DNA of 64,000 bases. It comes from Trichosporon coremiiforme. Its lineage: Eukaryota; Basidiomycota; Tremellomycetes; Trichosporonales; Trichosporonaceae. The stretch spans positions 496,001 through 560,000 of the forward strand of contig BCJJ01000021.1 of the NCBI GenBank assembly GCA_039545355.1, in the 5' to 3' direction. A program made the translations under genes and the position numbers. Positions within the stretch are counted from its first letter, which is position 1; each line of letters opens with the position of its first letter. This document shows positions 10,753 to 20,841 of this stretch, piece after piece. A model generated the notes under the pieces. That model did not search any database and was not told the DNA's origin. It saw nothing but the letters and a program-made list of their open reading frames with translations.

Positions 10753-13700
10753 ATGTACTGGCCGACCTCGGCCGCACGGATACTCGACACCCCGGCTCCC
10801 CTGGGTCGCGACCCGACCACCCACATCGTACCCAACAAGCGCGGCAACCTCTTCGCAGCCCTCAATCCCGCCGCCGTCGGTGTGTGGAATGTCCGAGTGC
10901 GTCTTCCTTCCCCAGCCATGCTGACTCCAGCCAACCGTACTCCAAGCTTCGGTAGTTCGAAGTCGGGACAGTGTCGAAAGATGGGGAGCAAACCAGGAGG
11001 TGTACTGGTCCTCGGACGGCCGGTCCCTTATCATCCTCGTGGGCTGATAAATCCCGGCGAAGCTGACCGCAGACGACAACATCGCACCTGCTGGTCTACG
11101 GGCTGGTCGCGACGACCGGTGATGTTTACGAGTCGGTGCCAACAACGCACTTCCCCGCCGGGGGTGGTGCAGGCGAGGGTGAGCCGCTGCGGGGTTTCGA
11201 GCTGAAGAACCGCGGCGTCGCCTTCGTCATGGGCAAGTGCACGAGCGTCGTTGCGCAGAGCCAAAACCTGCTGCTGTCGCTGCAGCACCCACCGTCGATT
11301 TTTGTTGTCCCGTGGCCACTACCGACGCAACTTGTAACCCCGCCAGGATCACACTTTCCCCCGCTGCCCCTCGACGGCGACAGCGAGGCGCAGGTCGAGT
11401 GCGAGATGTGGGACCTCGCGAAGGCAAAGGACTGGCTCGATCAGACGGGTAAGCTGCCGTCTGCGTATTCCTTGAGCTGATTCCAGAACGGATACCAGTC
11501 CCTATGGCGATGACGGCGTCGCGGCTGCAGGGCATGCCGGTGACGTACACGATTCTGACGGACGAGGGGCGGGTGTACGCCATGTACGCCGTGTCGCAGC
11601 TCGAGCTGTTCCAGCAGGCGCAGCCTCCGAGTTCGCGCACACCTCTGTCGGACGCGCGCTTCATCGGCCAGGCGATCTACCCGCCGTCATCGACCGACAG
11701 TCTCAGCAGCGGTATGGCGAGCCTCGGCCTGATCTCGGTGCCGTCAGTTCCCGTGAAGGCCGTCGAGGTCGCGGTCAATCTGCGGCTCGGAATGGCGGCG
11801 GTCGGGCTCGAAGACGGGCTCGTGCACGTCATTATTCTCCCGCCGTGGCCGCAAACAGCTCGCTTCTCGCACGCGCTCGACCTGAAGCACGCGGCGAATC
11901 TGCGAGTCAAGCCCGGCGCCGTCAAGACCATGGCGTGGACGTCGGACGGCTACGCGCTGGCTGTCGGGTACGAGCACGGCTGGGCAGTGTGGAGCATGGG
12001 CGGGCGGCTCGACGGCTGGGGCGTGGCGGCGCAGGACGAAGACTCTGGCTCCGTGGATGCGTTTACGCGCGGTGTCTCTGCGCTTTTCTGGGCACCGGGC
12101 AATCTGGACTTGTTCATGGTGGCACCCTCAGCGCCGGCGCGGCTGTTCGCGCTACCTTTCGTGAAGAGCGCAACGACGTCGCAGCACTCGCCGGATAACA
12201 CTCGGTACGCGTTCCTGCAGCTCGACGACCGCGTGCTGGTCTACCGTGGCGCAGATCAACCCGACATGAGTGTGATTAACCCCGAGTCCGACGTGTGGCA
12301 GCACATCCACATCCCGGCCGTGTACATTGCGACAAACTGGCCGATCCGCTATGCGTGCATCAGCAGCGACGGGCGTTTTGTTGCCGTCGCAGGAAAGTGG
12401 GGCCTGACGCATTACAGCGCGGCGAGTGGGCGGTGGAAGCTGTTCACGCACGAGCGCGAGGAGCGCGCGTTCTCCGTCCGCGGCGGCCTGCTCTGGTTCC
12501 ACCACGTGCTCATCGCGGCAACGGAGCAGGGGGGCAAGTACGCGATCAGGCTGTACTCTCGCGACGCGGAGCTGACCGAGTCGGGCGTGCTCAGCGCGCA
12601 CGCCGTGCCGGGCCCAGTGCTCTGCATGTCCCTCCTCGGTAACTCGCTGCTCGTATACACCGCAGACAGCATGCTGTACCACTTCCTGATTCTGCCGACG
12701 CGGGACACGATCCGGCTGCAGCTCTGCGGCTCGATTGGGTTTCAGGGGCTCGTCACCGTACCTGCCCGCGTGAGGACTCTGTCCTGGCTCATCCCCGACG
12801 CTCAGAGGCGGCTAGGAGATCCCGCTGACGACCTGATCGTCGCCACCATTATCTTCCTCGTGGACGGCCGGCTCGTCCTCCTCCGCCCACGAAGGGCCGG
12901 CGGCGACGAAGTGCGGTACGACATGCAGGTCCTCGCAGACCGCATCGAGAGCTACTGGACGCACCTCGAGGGAGTGGGCACGCTCGAGAACAGTCTGTGG
13001 GGCTACGACGGACGCAGCATGCGCGTATGGCTCGACGCGCTCACGATCGAAGCGACGCGCGTCGACACGGACCGCGACTCGTACGAGAGCGTCAGCGAGA
13101 GTGTCTGTCTGCGACTAGACTTCTATCCGCTCTCGCTCTTAGTGGACAAGGGCATCATCATTGGTGTCGATCACGAGCCATCGGCTAGGGCATTGCCCTT
13201 CGCCCTGTTCAAGCTGCAGACGAGCACGATGCTGTTCCTCCCGGATCTCTTGCGCTACCATTTGGAGCGGCGAGATCTCAGGTCCGCCCTCGCGTTTGCA
13301 TCTCACTACAACGCGCTAGTGTACTTTGCCCACGCCTTGGAAGTTCTCCTCCACTCGGTGCTGGAAGACACGGTCGACTCTCTCGCCGCAAAGGAAGAAA
13401 TCAAGTCGGACTCGGGCACGGGCGCCATCTCGCCAGGCAGCGCCAAGTCAGACGGCACGGGCACACTGTCCCTCGTCGCGACGTTCCTCGACCACTTCCC
13501 GGAATCGCTCGACGTCGTCGTAGGCTGCGCACGCAAGACCGAGTTCGAGCACTGGTCTCTCCTGTTCGGTGTCGTCGGAGCCCCGCGCGAGCTGTACGAG
13601 CGCTGCATCGCTTCTGGCTCCCTGCGTTCTGCAGCCAGCTATTTGCTGGTCATGCACACGTTGGAAGAAGCCGACGACGCGGCGGACACAGTGAGGCTAT

Positions 13701-13867
13701 TACGCCTCGCGATTGAGCGAGACGAGACGCAGCTGTGCAAGGAATTGTTGCGTTTCTTGAGGTCTATTGATGAGAGCGGGGAGGCGTTGAGACGCGCTGT
13801 GAAAGAGGTTGGCATCGCGCCGCCGTTAGCCGCTGTTCCTAAGAAGAATGAGCCGGGGGAAGCGTAG
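10753..13867 (+). CDS. RIC1: RIC1, subunit of the Ric1-Rgp1 Rab guanine-nucleotide exchange factor
   Basis: Golgi-associated factor that with Rgp1 activates a Ypt6/Rab6-type GTPase for retrograde traffic. Four exons, 10753-10896, 10931-11038, 11073-11448 and 11487-13867, give 1002 aa. The three introns are only 34, 34 and 38 nt; one uses a GTGCGT and one a GTGGGC donor, and each is frame-verified. The N-terminal half is beta-propeller-like: MYWPTSAARIL, NQEVYWSSDG and later WTSDGYALAVGY are WD-type blades. The C-terminal RIC1 domain spans about residues 750-990 (PLSLLVDKGIIIGVDHE, FLPDLLRYHLERRDLRSAL, LVATFLDHFPE), with a helical end. Assignment is by domain pattern and is firm. Confidence 0.93.
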
Positions 13868-14006
13868 CGACGCCGAGTGAAGCGACGCGCAGTCTGAGAT
13901 GGAGCCCAGGAATCTGTAGGACTCCTTGTTACGAATAGAATTAACGACCATAGACCATGCATAGGACAATTAGACATCTCCCCTGCTCTACTCATCGCTC
14001 TATCTT

Positions 14007-15248
14007 CTACAACTTGGTCTTGTGATCTAAAGCAGCATCAGGTGGCACATGTCGCTTGATGAAGTCCATCGTCGGCGCAACATAGTCTGCCCAAGCTTTG
14101 TCACTCTGTTCGACAATAAACGCGTCAAAGACATGACTCGCCCCGACGGCGAAGAGGGCTAGAGAGTCTACGCCCCGCGCGTCCAGTTCTTTCAGGAATG
14201 GCAGAGCGTGCGTCGAGTGTGGGACGCCGCCATCTTTCGTCCCGTGCCAGATCACCGTTGGCGGATACTCGTTCTGTTTCCGGAGTAGATGGATCGGGGA
14301 CAGAGCCTCCACTTCCCTTCTGTAGGCGTCTTTGGCCTGGGAAATCTGGGAGGGAGAGCCAGAGGTGAGAATTGGGTTGTCTTGAGGTGTATGTCGGAAC
14401 AGAAGCGGTAAGGTGAGCTTATGCTTGAGACAGTAGTTGGACATGTCGTTCCGTAGTGCCATGATCCTCGCCTCCTCCTCGCCCACCCTTCTCCCAATCG
14501 CGGCTTCGAGCTCCTGCGGTGTTATCCGGCCATAAGGGGGAGGGAGCTCGACATTGTAGCAGTTCCCGACCATCGCTCTTTCCGGATCCCTCTCTTCCAA
14601 CGCGGCCTTTATCTCGTCCTCGGAAAACATGCCAGAGAGCGGGAAGTGGGCGGGTTTGGGCGGATGATACTCCCAAAGATCTGTTATGGCGTACGCCTCG
14701 AACACCGCACGGGGCTTGGGGGAGAAGACGAAGGGCATCAAGATGGCAAGGATGCCGCCGGCGCTGTCGCCTGCTGTGATATATGCGTCCAAGTCCACCT
14801 CGGCTCGAGGGTCGAGGGCGAGGAGAGAGTCAGCGAGATTACTCCGAAGCCAGGAGAACGCTGATTGCAGGTCCGAGACGGCATCGGAGAAGGACGCATG
14901 GGGCAGCATGCGATAGGCAATGGAGACGACGTGATACCCCTCCTCCCTGAAGCCTGGGAGGACCCATGGTCTCGGCAGGCAATGGTGGCCGAGCCTGCCG
15001 TCAGCTCATTCGTAGCGCGGAGCGAGATTGGGGCCTGGGGCCCGGCCCTCGCAGACTTACATGATCCCACCGCCGTGGATCCAGAATACCCATGGTCTCC
15101 TCCCTGGCTTTGAAGAGGGCCAAATACGGAGTGGGACGTCGACGCCGGCAACGGTGCGGTAGATGTGTTCGGAGGTTGGTTGCGGGAGAGGAGGGAAGGG
15201 ACGGGGTCGTTTCGCCGGTTTTGGGAGCATATTACTTTTCCTCCCCAT
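14007..15248 (-). CDS. Alpha/beta hydrolase-fold esterase (HSL/CE10-like)
   Basis: Predicted serine carboxyl-ester hydrolase. Exons 15061-15248 and 14007-14994 flank a 66-nt intron and give 391 aa. The oxyanion-hole motif HGGG sits near residue 58, the nucleophile elbow GDSAGG near 136, a candidate acid in GTKDGG near 314 and the catalytic His in GASHVF near 349, in the order expected for the hormone-sensitive-lipase group. A basic, Pro-rich N-terminus precedes the fold; no signal peptide is obvious. The ATG at 15246-15248 is used, and a second in-frame Met lies six codons later. Substrate cannot be inferred. Confidence 0.88.
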
Positions 15249-15780
15249 TGTGCTTCCTGCTTTCCTCGAGCTTTGTTCGTTGAAGTGAGCGAGTGACAGC
15301 TAGTGAGAGAGCAGGGTCAAAGAGGGGGGATGGGGGAGTGATGAGGAGAGGAGAGGGGATACGAGGATAGATGGAGACGGGGCTAGCCCACTCACTCAAG
15401 AGTCGCATGGCCTCGGTCGTGACAAGATGCCGAGTAGCCGGTTATCAGGGCTTTGCGGGGCCCGGGGGTCGGGCAACTCCGATGCGTCCTCGGCCCCTCC
15501 TTCGACAGGAATCAGAATGCATACGTCCTCTGCACGACTAGGTGGAATCTCCTTTGTATGCGAATGCTCGAATGGGGTGGAGCTCTATGAACTCGGGGAG
15601 GCTGGAGTCAACTTTTGACATCCCGTGTTTTTATTAGCTCACATACACACCCCTACGCGTCTGAGTTGTAGGCATGGGCGACAGAGCTTGCGGTCTGTTT
15701 GTCAGCTCAACGGTAGTTCTGCACAGCTCGCTTGTCCTACTCGCCGGCTGAAGCCAGAATTGAACTGAGAGTTTGCTATA
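15249..15780. other. Intergenic region upstream of the hydrolase
   Basis: Contains a purine-rich stretch (about 15310-15385) likely to be part of the hydrolase 5' region. No supported gene. Confidence 0.4.
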
Positions 15781-17256
15781 TCAGGCGAAACGGTGACGGC
15801 GCGAGATAGCAATTGGAACCCTGCGTCTGTCGGCTGAGAGCGGACTTTTTCGCAAACTCACGCCCTTGACGAGGTTCAACTTCGGGCCAGGTCCAACGTG
15901 CGCTCGTGATTTGATCGTTCCGCCCCTCATCTCGGTCGTGTTCACCTGGAGTGGGAGTTCCCGGACTGCTGGACTGCTCATCAGCTCAGGTTCTTCTAGA
16001 GGTGAACTGACAGAGCAAGGAATAACAACTTCGAGAACTGCGTTGGTTTGCCGGGTCTGGAATTCGTCGCACCCTCGAAATAGTCAACTCACCCCGAGGC
16101 CAGCAACAGCACTCCAGTAAGGGACTACAGTATGTCAGCGGTGAGATTTTGCTAAACTGACAGTCAGCTTTTCGCCACAACCCCGTAGCTCACTGCTCAC
16201 GGCTGGGCATCAGCTTGCAGTTCCGCAGACACAAGTGGCCGACTGGAACGCAAGTTGAACGTCAGCTTCACTCCTCGCTCTCGTGTCTTATGAAGGCGAA
16301 GGGCACGGGGCTGGGGAGTGAGAGAGCTGGGAGGCAGGTCAGTGCCAATCTTTCCCCAACTAGCGCTTAGAAGGCCACGTACAGCTCATGAGTCCCTAGC
16401 CAGTTTTCTGCATGCTCCTGGTCCTGGAATGAAACGGGTCGCTGTCGGTTAGCTTCAAATCGCGGTCATCGCAAGCTCACCATCCCGAAAAGCTCTAGAC
16501 TGACATTTAACCCCTGCCTCTCGATGACAACCGTATCAGCTTGTACACAAGGCATGGCGCGCTTGCCTCCCCCCGTCATTCAAGTCCTTGTAGGAAACTA
16601 GGATGTTGCTGTCGGTTATCGAGTCAGCGGTACGTGACTGACTTACGCGGTGCACATGCTGTCCTAGGCCGAAACGGGACTGGTCGCGAGCTGGTCATCA
16701 GCTTTCCGCAGAGGACTGTAGCACACACGAGCTGAAGACGTTTTCTGCCGGCCGGAAGAGTGCCGACGAGCAGGGGATGCACTGGTCTTTCGAGGGCGCC
16801 TCAACGCCTGTGGCTCAGGGTTGGTGTCCTTTGCTGAGCCGCGGTGAGGGTTGGCATAGCGTAAACAATCACTCTGTCATTAGCTTCCATGCAACCTCCA
16901 GGCAGCTCACAAGTCAGGCTCAGCAGTCGGCTGAGTGCGACAGCGTCCTTTCGGTCTGTCGGTCAGTGTTCGACCTGAGGTGGTCGATTGCTTTCCCACT
17001 TCCACCCCTGGGCTGTAGTGTGGACGTTCGCTGCCTGTCAGCTCAGTTTCTGTCCCACAGCTAAAAGGTGTGTGTCCATCTGAATGTCAGCTCGTAACCA
17101 CTCGCCCAGAAGCTTACCAGATACTCCGTCCTCCAGGAGCGCGATTGAGGAGATGACAGTTCTGGCTGGAATGGATGATGTTGAAACAGTGAGTCGCTCA
17201 GAACAATGTTCTGCGTCGTCGTGGAAGTGCTGCGCCCCTATCTGCTCCGTGCGCAC
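15781..17256 (-). other. Intron-dense gene or gene relic (many tiny coding-like pieces)
   Basis: The minus strand carries about a dozen intron-like 3' ends of the form GCTGA(C/T) or GCTAAC followed within 3-12 nt by AG. Several are paired with good donors at 30-45 nt, for example 17119 (GTAAGC), 16907 (GTGAGC), 16649 (GTAAGT), 16489 (GTGAGC), 16098 (GTGAGT) and 15861 (GTGAGT); donor positions are approximate. Between them lie short open, protein-like pieces such as RTEQIGAQHFHDDAEH, NILVSYKDLNDGG, TVVIERQGLNVSLELFG, FQDQEHAENWLGTHEL and VRELPLQVNTTEMRGG. I could not join all pieces into one frame and do not recognise a family. It may be an unusually intron-rich gene, a pseudogene, or part of the decayed neighbour. 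Confidence 0.4.
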
Positions 17257-17309
17257 GAAAGGATGTCAGAGTGATCTTCGACGATAGGGCGCATCTCGAC
17301 CCGTCTTGG

Positions 17310-18193
17310 TCATGCTCGTTTCATCATCTTTGCATCGTTTTCAACTATGGCGTCAACCTGCAAAGCCTGTGAGGTCTCGTCCCGCCAGTTCTCGCTATGC
17401 AATAGGCTCTGAGCGTACGAGTTGTCCGTGATGTTGGGAATGTAGGCCCGTCGGCTCCCCATCTCTCTTAGACTTCCCACAGCTCCCCCGGCCTCTGGCT
17501 GCTATGGACCCCAGGAATCCCAGGGTCAGACCGGCCAGGGGATAGAAGGCAATGGCACTGGAAGTCTGCCGACGACGTTACTCATAACGTTGCAGAAGTC
17601 AGCCTTGGGGCCGAGTTCCTTCACCTGGAATTCTATGATGAGGTGTCCGGCTTTGCCCCCATCGTCCGTCTCCGGTACAGAGCGTACTGGGGATGGATGG
17701 ACCCGAACCAGTCTGACTTCGTGTGCAGCTGGTTCATGCCGACGATGCCACTGCTGATATCGGGCTATACCGAATACTCGAGCCACTTGCGCTCCTCGCC
17801 TAGACGGGTTGCCTCGACCATGGCCGTTTTCAGGCTGGTGCGTGCTAGCTCGCCGCCGTCGAGCTTGCCGTCGGCTCCCTTCAGCACTGGGAATATGGCG
17901 TCGGCGGAGATTGAAACGTTGAGAGTCTTCAGCTCGCTCGCGCGATTCGTGTACCCCATCTTCGTGGTTTCGGCCGTCGACCAGCGAGTCGCGTCACAGT
18001 CTTGTCCGGTGCAGAGCTCGTCGAGCGCCTCGCGCACTAACTCAAAGGTGCTGATGTCCCCGATGGAGAGGGGAGTGTCGCCGTGAATCATGACCTCGGT
18101 CGTGTACTCTGACGAGTCCCGTGGGTCGAGCGCTTCTTCGAGGGGTGCACTGAGGGCGAGAGTGGCAAAGGTGACGATGGCTGCAAAGAGCAT
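17310..18193 (-). pseudogene. Decayed gene for a small secreted protein
   Basis: Starts with a clean signal peptide (MLFAAIVTFATLALSA) followed by an acidic secreted-type domain of about 125 residues. The frame then meets TAG at 17765-17767. Coding-like sequence continues in the same frame directly after it (SGIVGMNQLHTKSDWFGS), then jumps frame near 17656-17675 (GHLIIEFQVKELGPKADF), again near 17554-17568 (AIAFYPLAGLTLGFLGS), and again near 17459-17472 (AYIPNITDNSYAQSLL), before a final stop at 17310. None of the jumps sits at a plausible GT-AG intron. One nonsense change plus three small indels explain the pattern best. The alternative is a short 143-aa secreted protein ending at 17765. The function of the intact ancestor is unknown. 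Confidence 0.6.
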
Positions 18194-19416
18194 GTTTAAG
18201 GTGGTAGTCTTTGAGGAAAAGTTGTCGTGGCGACACACCGAGAACTCCCTTAATGTCAAGGTTCATAGTTCCCTCTTCTTCGGCGTCCGTTCTATACATC
18301 AAGGCCAGAAGCGGGTGCTTTATCATGTAGTGCTATGCTGTTTGCGATCAGTGGTCTGAAAGTCGTGCCTGAACTCCAGACATTGGGTAGGTCTGATCGA
18401 ACTCGAAGTCTCCAAAGGGTTATCAGTCTCCTAACTCAGGGCCGCCACTCAGGTGTAACAGTGCGGTGCAGGCGTGAATGTGGGTGACCGCGTCCAGACT
18501 CTTGCACATGACAAGTGAATTGTGGCAGCCTGAAAGCGAGGCACAATCCGGAATCAACCAGAGTTGCCCTTTGATAATCGTGTTCAGACCACTTTAACGC
18601 AGTCTGTGCTGTTTGCCTCGCCCGAAGGCAATTCCGAAATCTGTCGACTTGGCCACTTCCTCAAGATGCTAAGCGACCGCAAGAGTTAGCATTGCCCACG
18701 GAGTGGCTGGTTCCACTGAACCGGCGATTCTGTGAGCCGCTCACCGGCACACACCACCGGCTGCGAGCAGCCGGCGTCGCCGAGGTAAGATGTCCGAAAA
18801 AGAGCGGGCGGCAGATGCCTATCGGCGGGCATTGCCGCTCGCCCAAGGTCGATGATGTTGCCGGTCGGCAGCCGGTTCGACGGCCCTTGACGCTCGTTAC
18901 CGATAGCCAAGGCCAGGCCATCGATGTTAACATCGCAGCAGACAGAGGGTCGACAATGACATTTCGCAGTCACTCCACATGCATGCGCGCCACATCCACG
19001 CACAGTCAACAGGGATGTAGGTCTTCCTCAGTCCAGACATCAGTCACGTGATATTCGCCACTCACCTCCACCGCGCCATGACGCAGTGCGAGCTGCGGCA
19101 GGCGACTCGTCATCCTCGTCGAGCATACTCAAAGACGTTGCGCTCGACATCAGCATCTTCACATCCCTCCTTCTCTTCTCCAGCATCGATCTGAAACGAA
19201 CAGCATCCTGACGAACCTACTCACGACTCGCTGGAAACTCCCGTCACAGCACTTGCATCCAACGTTGACGGCCTTCGCTTGACATCTTCGGCGACTCACA
19301 GGTCACAGCGTCACTTCACTTCCCTGAGAAGTTAGTGCCCTCGACGCGTACCGCATTTCAACCAAGCGTCCCGATCAAGTGAACCTGTTATCGGGCTACC
19401 CAGAGAGACAGCCAAG
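18194..19416. other. Intergenic region upstream of the PI31 gene
   Basis: 1.2 kb without a supported gene. A 119-codon frame at 18692-19051 lacks coding character. An E-box TCACGTGAT lies at 19045-19050, about 370 bp upstream of the PI31 start. Confidence 0.45.
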
Positions 19417-20841
19417 ATGCCCGACAACTCTGCTCTGGACGCGGATGCGCTCCTGCTCCTGCTCCCGACGCTTCTCCCACGTTCCACGAGCTCACCCTTA
19501 CCTCACCCGACTGACTCTGTGGCCGCCCTTGTGCACACGATCCACACGCAGCTCGGGTTCCGCCTGCTGCCGTCGCCCGGAGCGGCCGCGCCTGATGCCG
19601 GACCTTCTTCAGCTGGTGGTCCTGCCGAGCCCGAATCGTCCGGGGACAATGAGGACGACGACATGTCGGAGACGACAACGGCAGTGGACCCTAACGAGGA
19701 TACCGGGTCCGGGGTCGCAAACGTTCTTTCCGCCGGCTGGAACGCACGTGGCGAGGATGCCTACTCGTTTGAGTACCGGCACGAGCAGAGCAGCATGACG
19801 TTCCGCGTGCGCGTCGGGCGCATGGGTAACCGGGTCACTGTGGACGGCATGGCCGAGGACAGCGCCCCGCACTCGTTCTCGCTGCCTGTGGGCGACATCG
19901 TGGACGCAGGGTCGTTCCCTATCCCCTCTGCGGCGACTGCCGCGACAGCCGCCGGTGATGAGCAGGACGCTGCCCTTGCCCTGGGCTTTGTGTCTCGTGA
20001 TGCGTGAGTTACAGCTATGCTGATCCTGTCGAGCTGACCTGCAGTGTGAGCCGCTTCACGAGCTCGTACGACAGCAACGTCGTATCCCGTCTTGTCCCGG
20101 GACTGACCAAGGAGGGCTACACGGCCGCACCGTGAGTGCAGATCTGCGTTTCAGGCTCAGCCACCGCTTCGAAACGGCCCATGTGTTCGAAAGCTGACGG
20201 GTAGAACATCGGCGCCTAGAGGTCCGGACGAGCGTCGCCGCCCGCGCCCAGACAATCCGACCGGGCCCGAGCCGGCCCGGCCCGGCGTTCCCTCACCTCT
20301 GATCGATCCTCTGCGTGGTCTCGGCACCGTCCCAGCCGCGTCCGTAGGACACCGCGACCTCGACCCTCTGGGAAGCATGCGCGGTCCCGATTCGAGCGGC
20401 GGCATGATCGTTGACTTCAACCACCCTCTCTTCGCAGGTCGCCGCGGCCAAGGCCAGGGGGCGCCTGAAGTTCCCGACCCGTCCCACCCAGCCGGCGCAC
20501 GCTGGGACCCCGTTGGGCCCCACGGCCCAACTGGCCCACGTTTCCCCGGCGGTAGTAACCCGCTCGGCGGCGTGGGCGTTACCGACCCGGAATGGCGCAA
20601 CAGGTTCGGGGACGAGATGCCGCCCCCTGGCGAGTTCGGGCCCGACATGGGTCTCGACCCCTTCGGTGGTCCCAACGCTGGACCCGGCGGTGACCGCTTC
20701 GGAGGCGCGGGTGGAGGCCGCTTCGGTCCCGGAGGGCCTGGGAGGCCTGGCGGGCCTGGCGGGCTCGGCGGCGGCGGCTTCGGCGGCGGGCTTGGCGGGG
20801 GATTCGGCGGCGGAGGTGGGGGCTTCGGGGGGTTCATGTGA
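19417..20841 (+). CDS. PI31-type proteasome regulator (PSMF1 family) with Gly-rich tail
   Basis: Binds the 20S proteasome and modulates its assembly or activity. Exons 19417-20003, 20045-20131 and 20205-20841 give 436 aa; the introns are 41 and 73 nt and end in GCTGACCTGCAG and GCTGACGGGTAG. The N-terminal domain (about 1-225) has the FP-fold pattern: LVHTIHTQLGF, then an acidic linker, then YSFEYRHEQSSMTFRVRV. The C-terminal PI31 region has GHRDLDPLG, GGMIVDFNHPLF and GGVGVTDPEW. It ends in a Gly/Pro/Phe-rich tail of about 70 residues (repeated GGFGGG). The end FGGFM is not a canonical HbYX motif, so gate opening through HbYX cannot be assumed. Confidence 0.85.

Noticed and set aside
18692..19051. 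119-codon plus-strand frame
   Set aside because: No recognisable motif, no splice signals, and it is overlapped by similar-length minus-strand frames.
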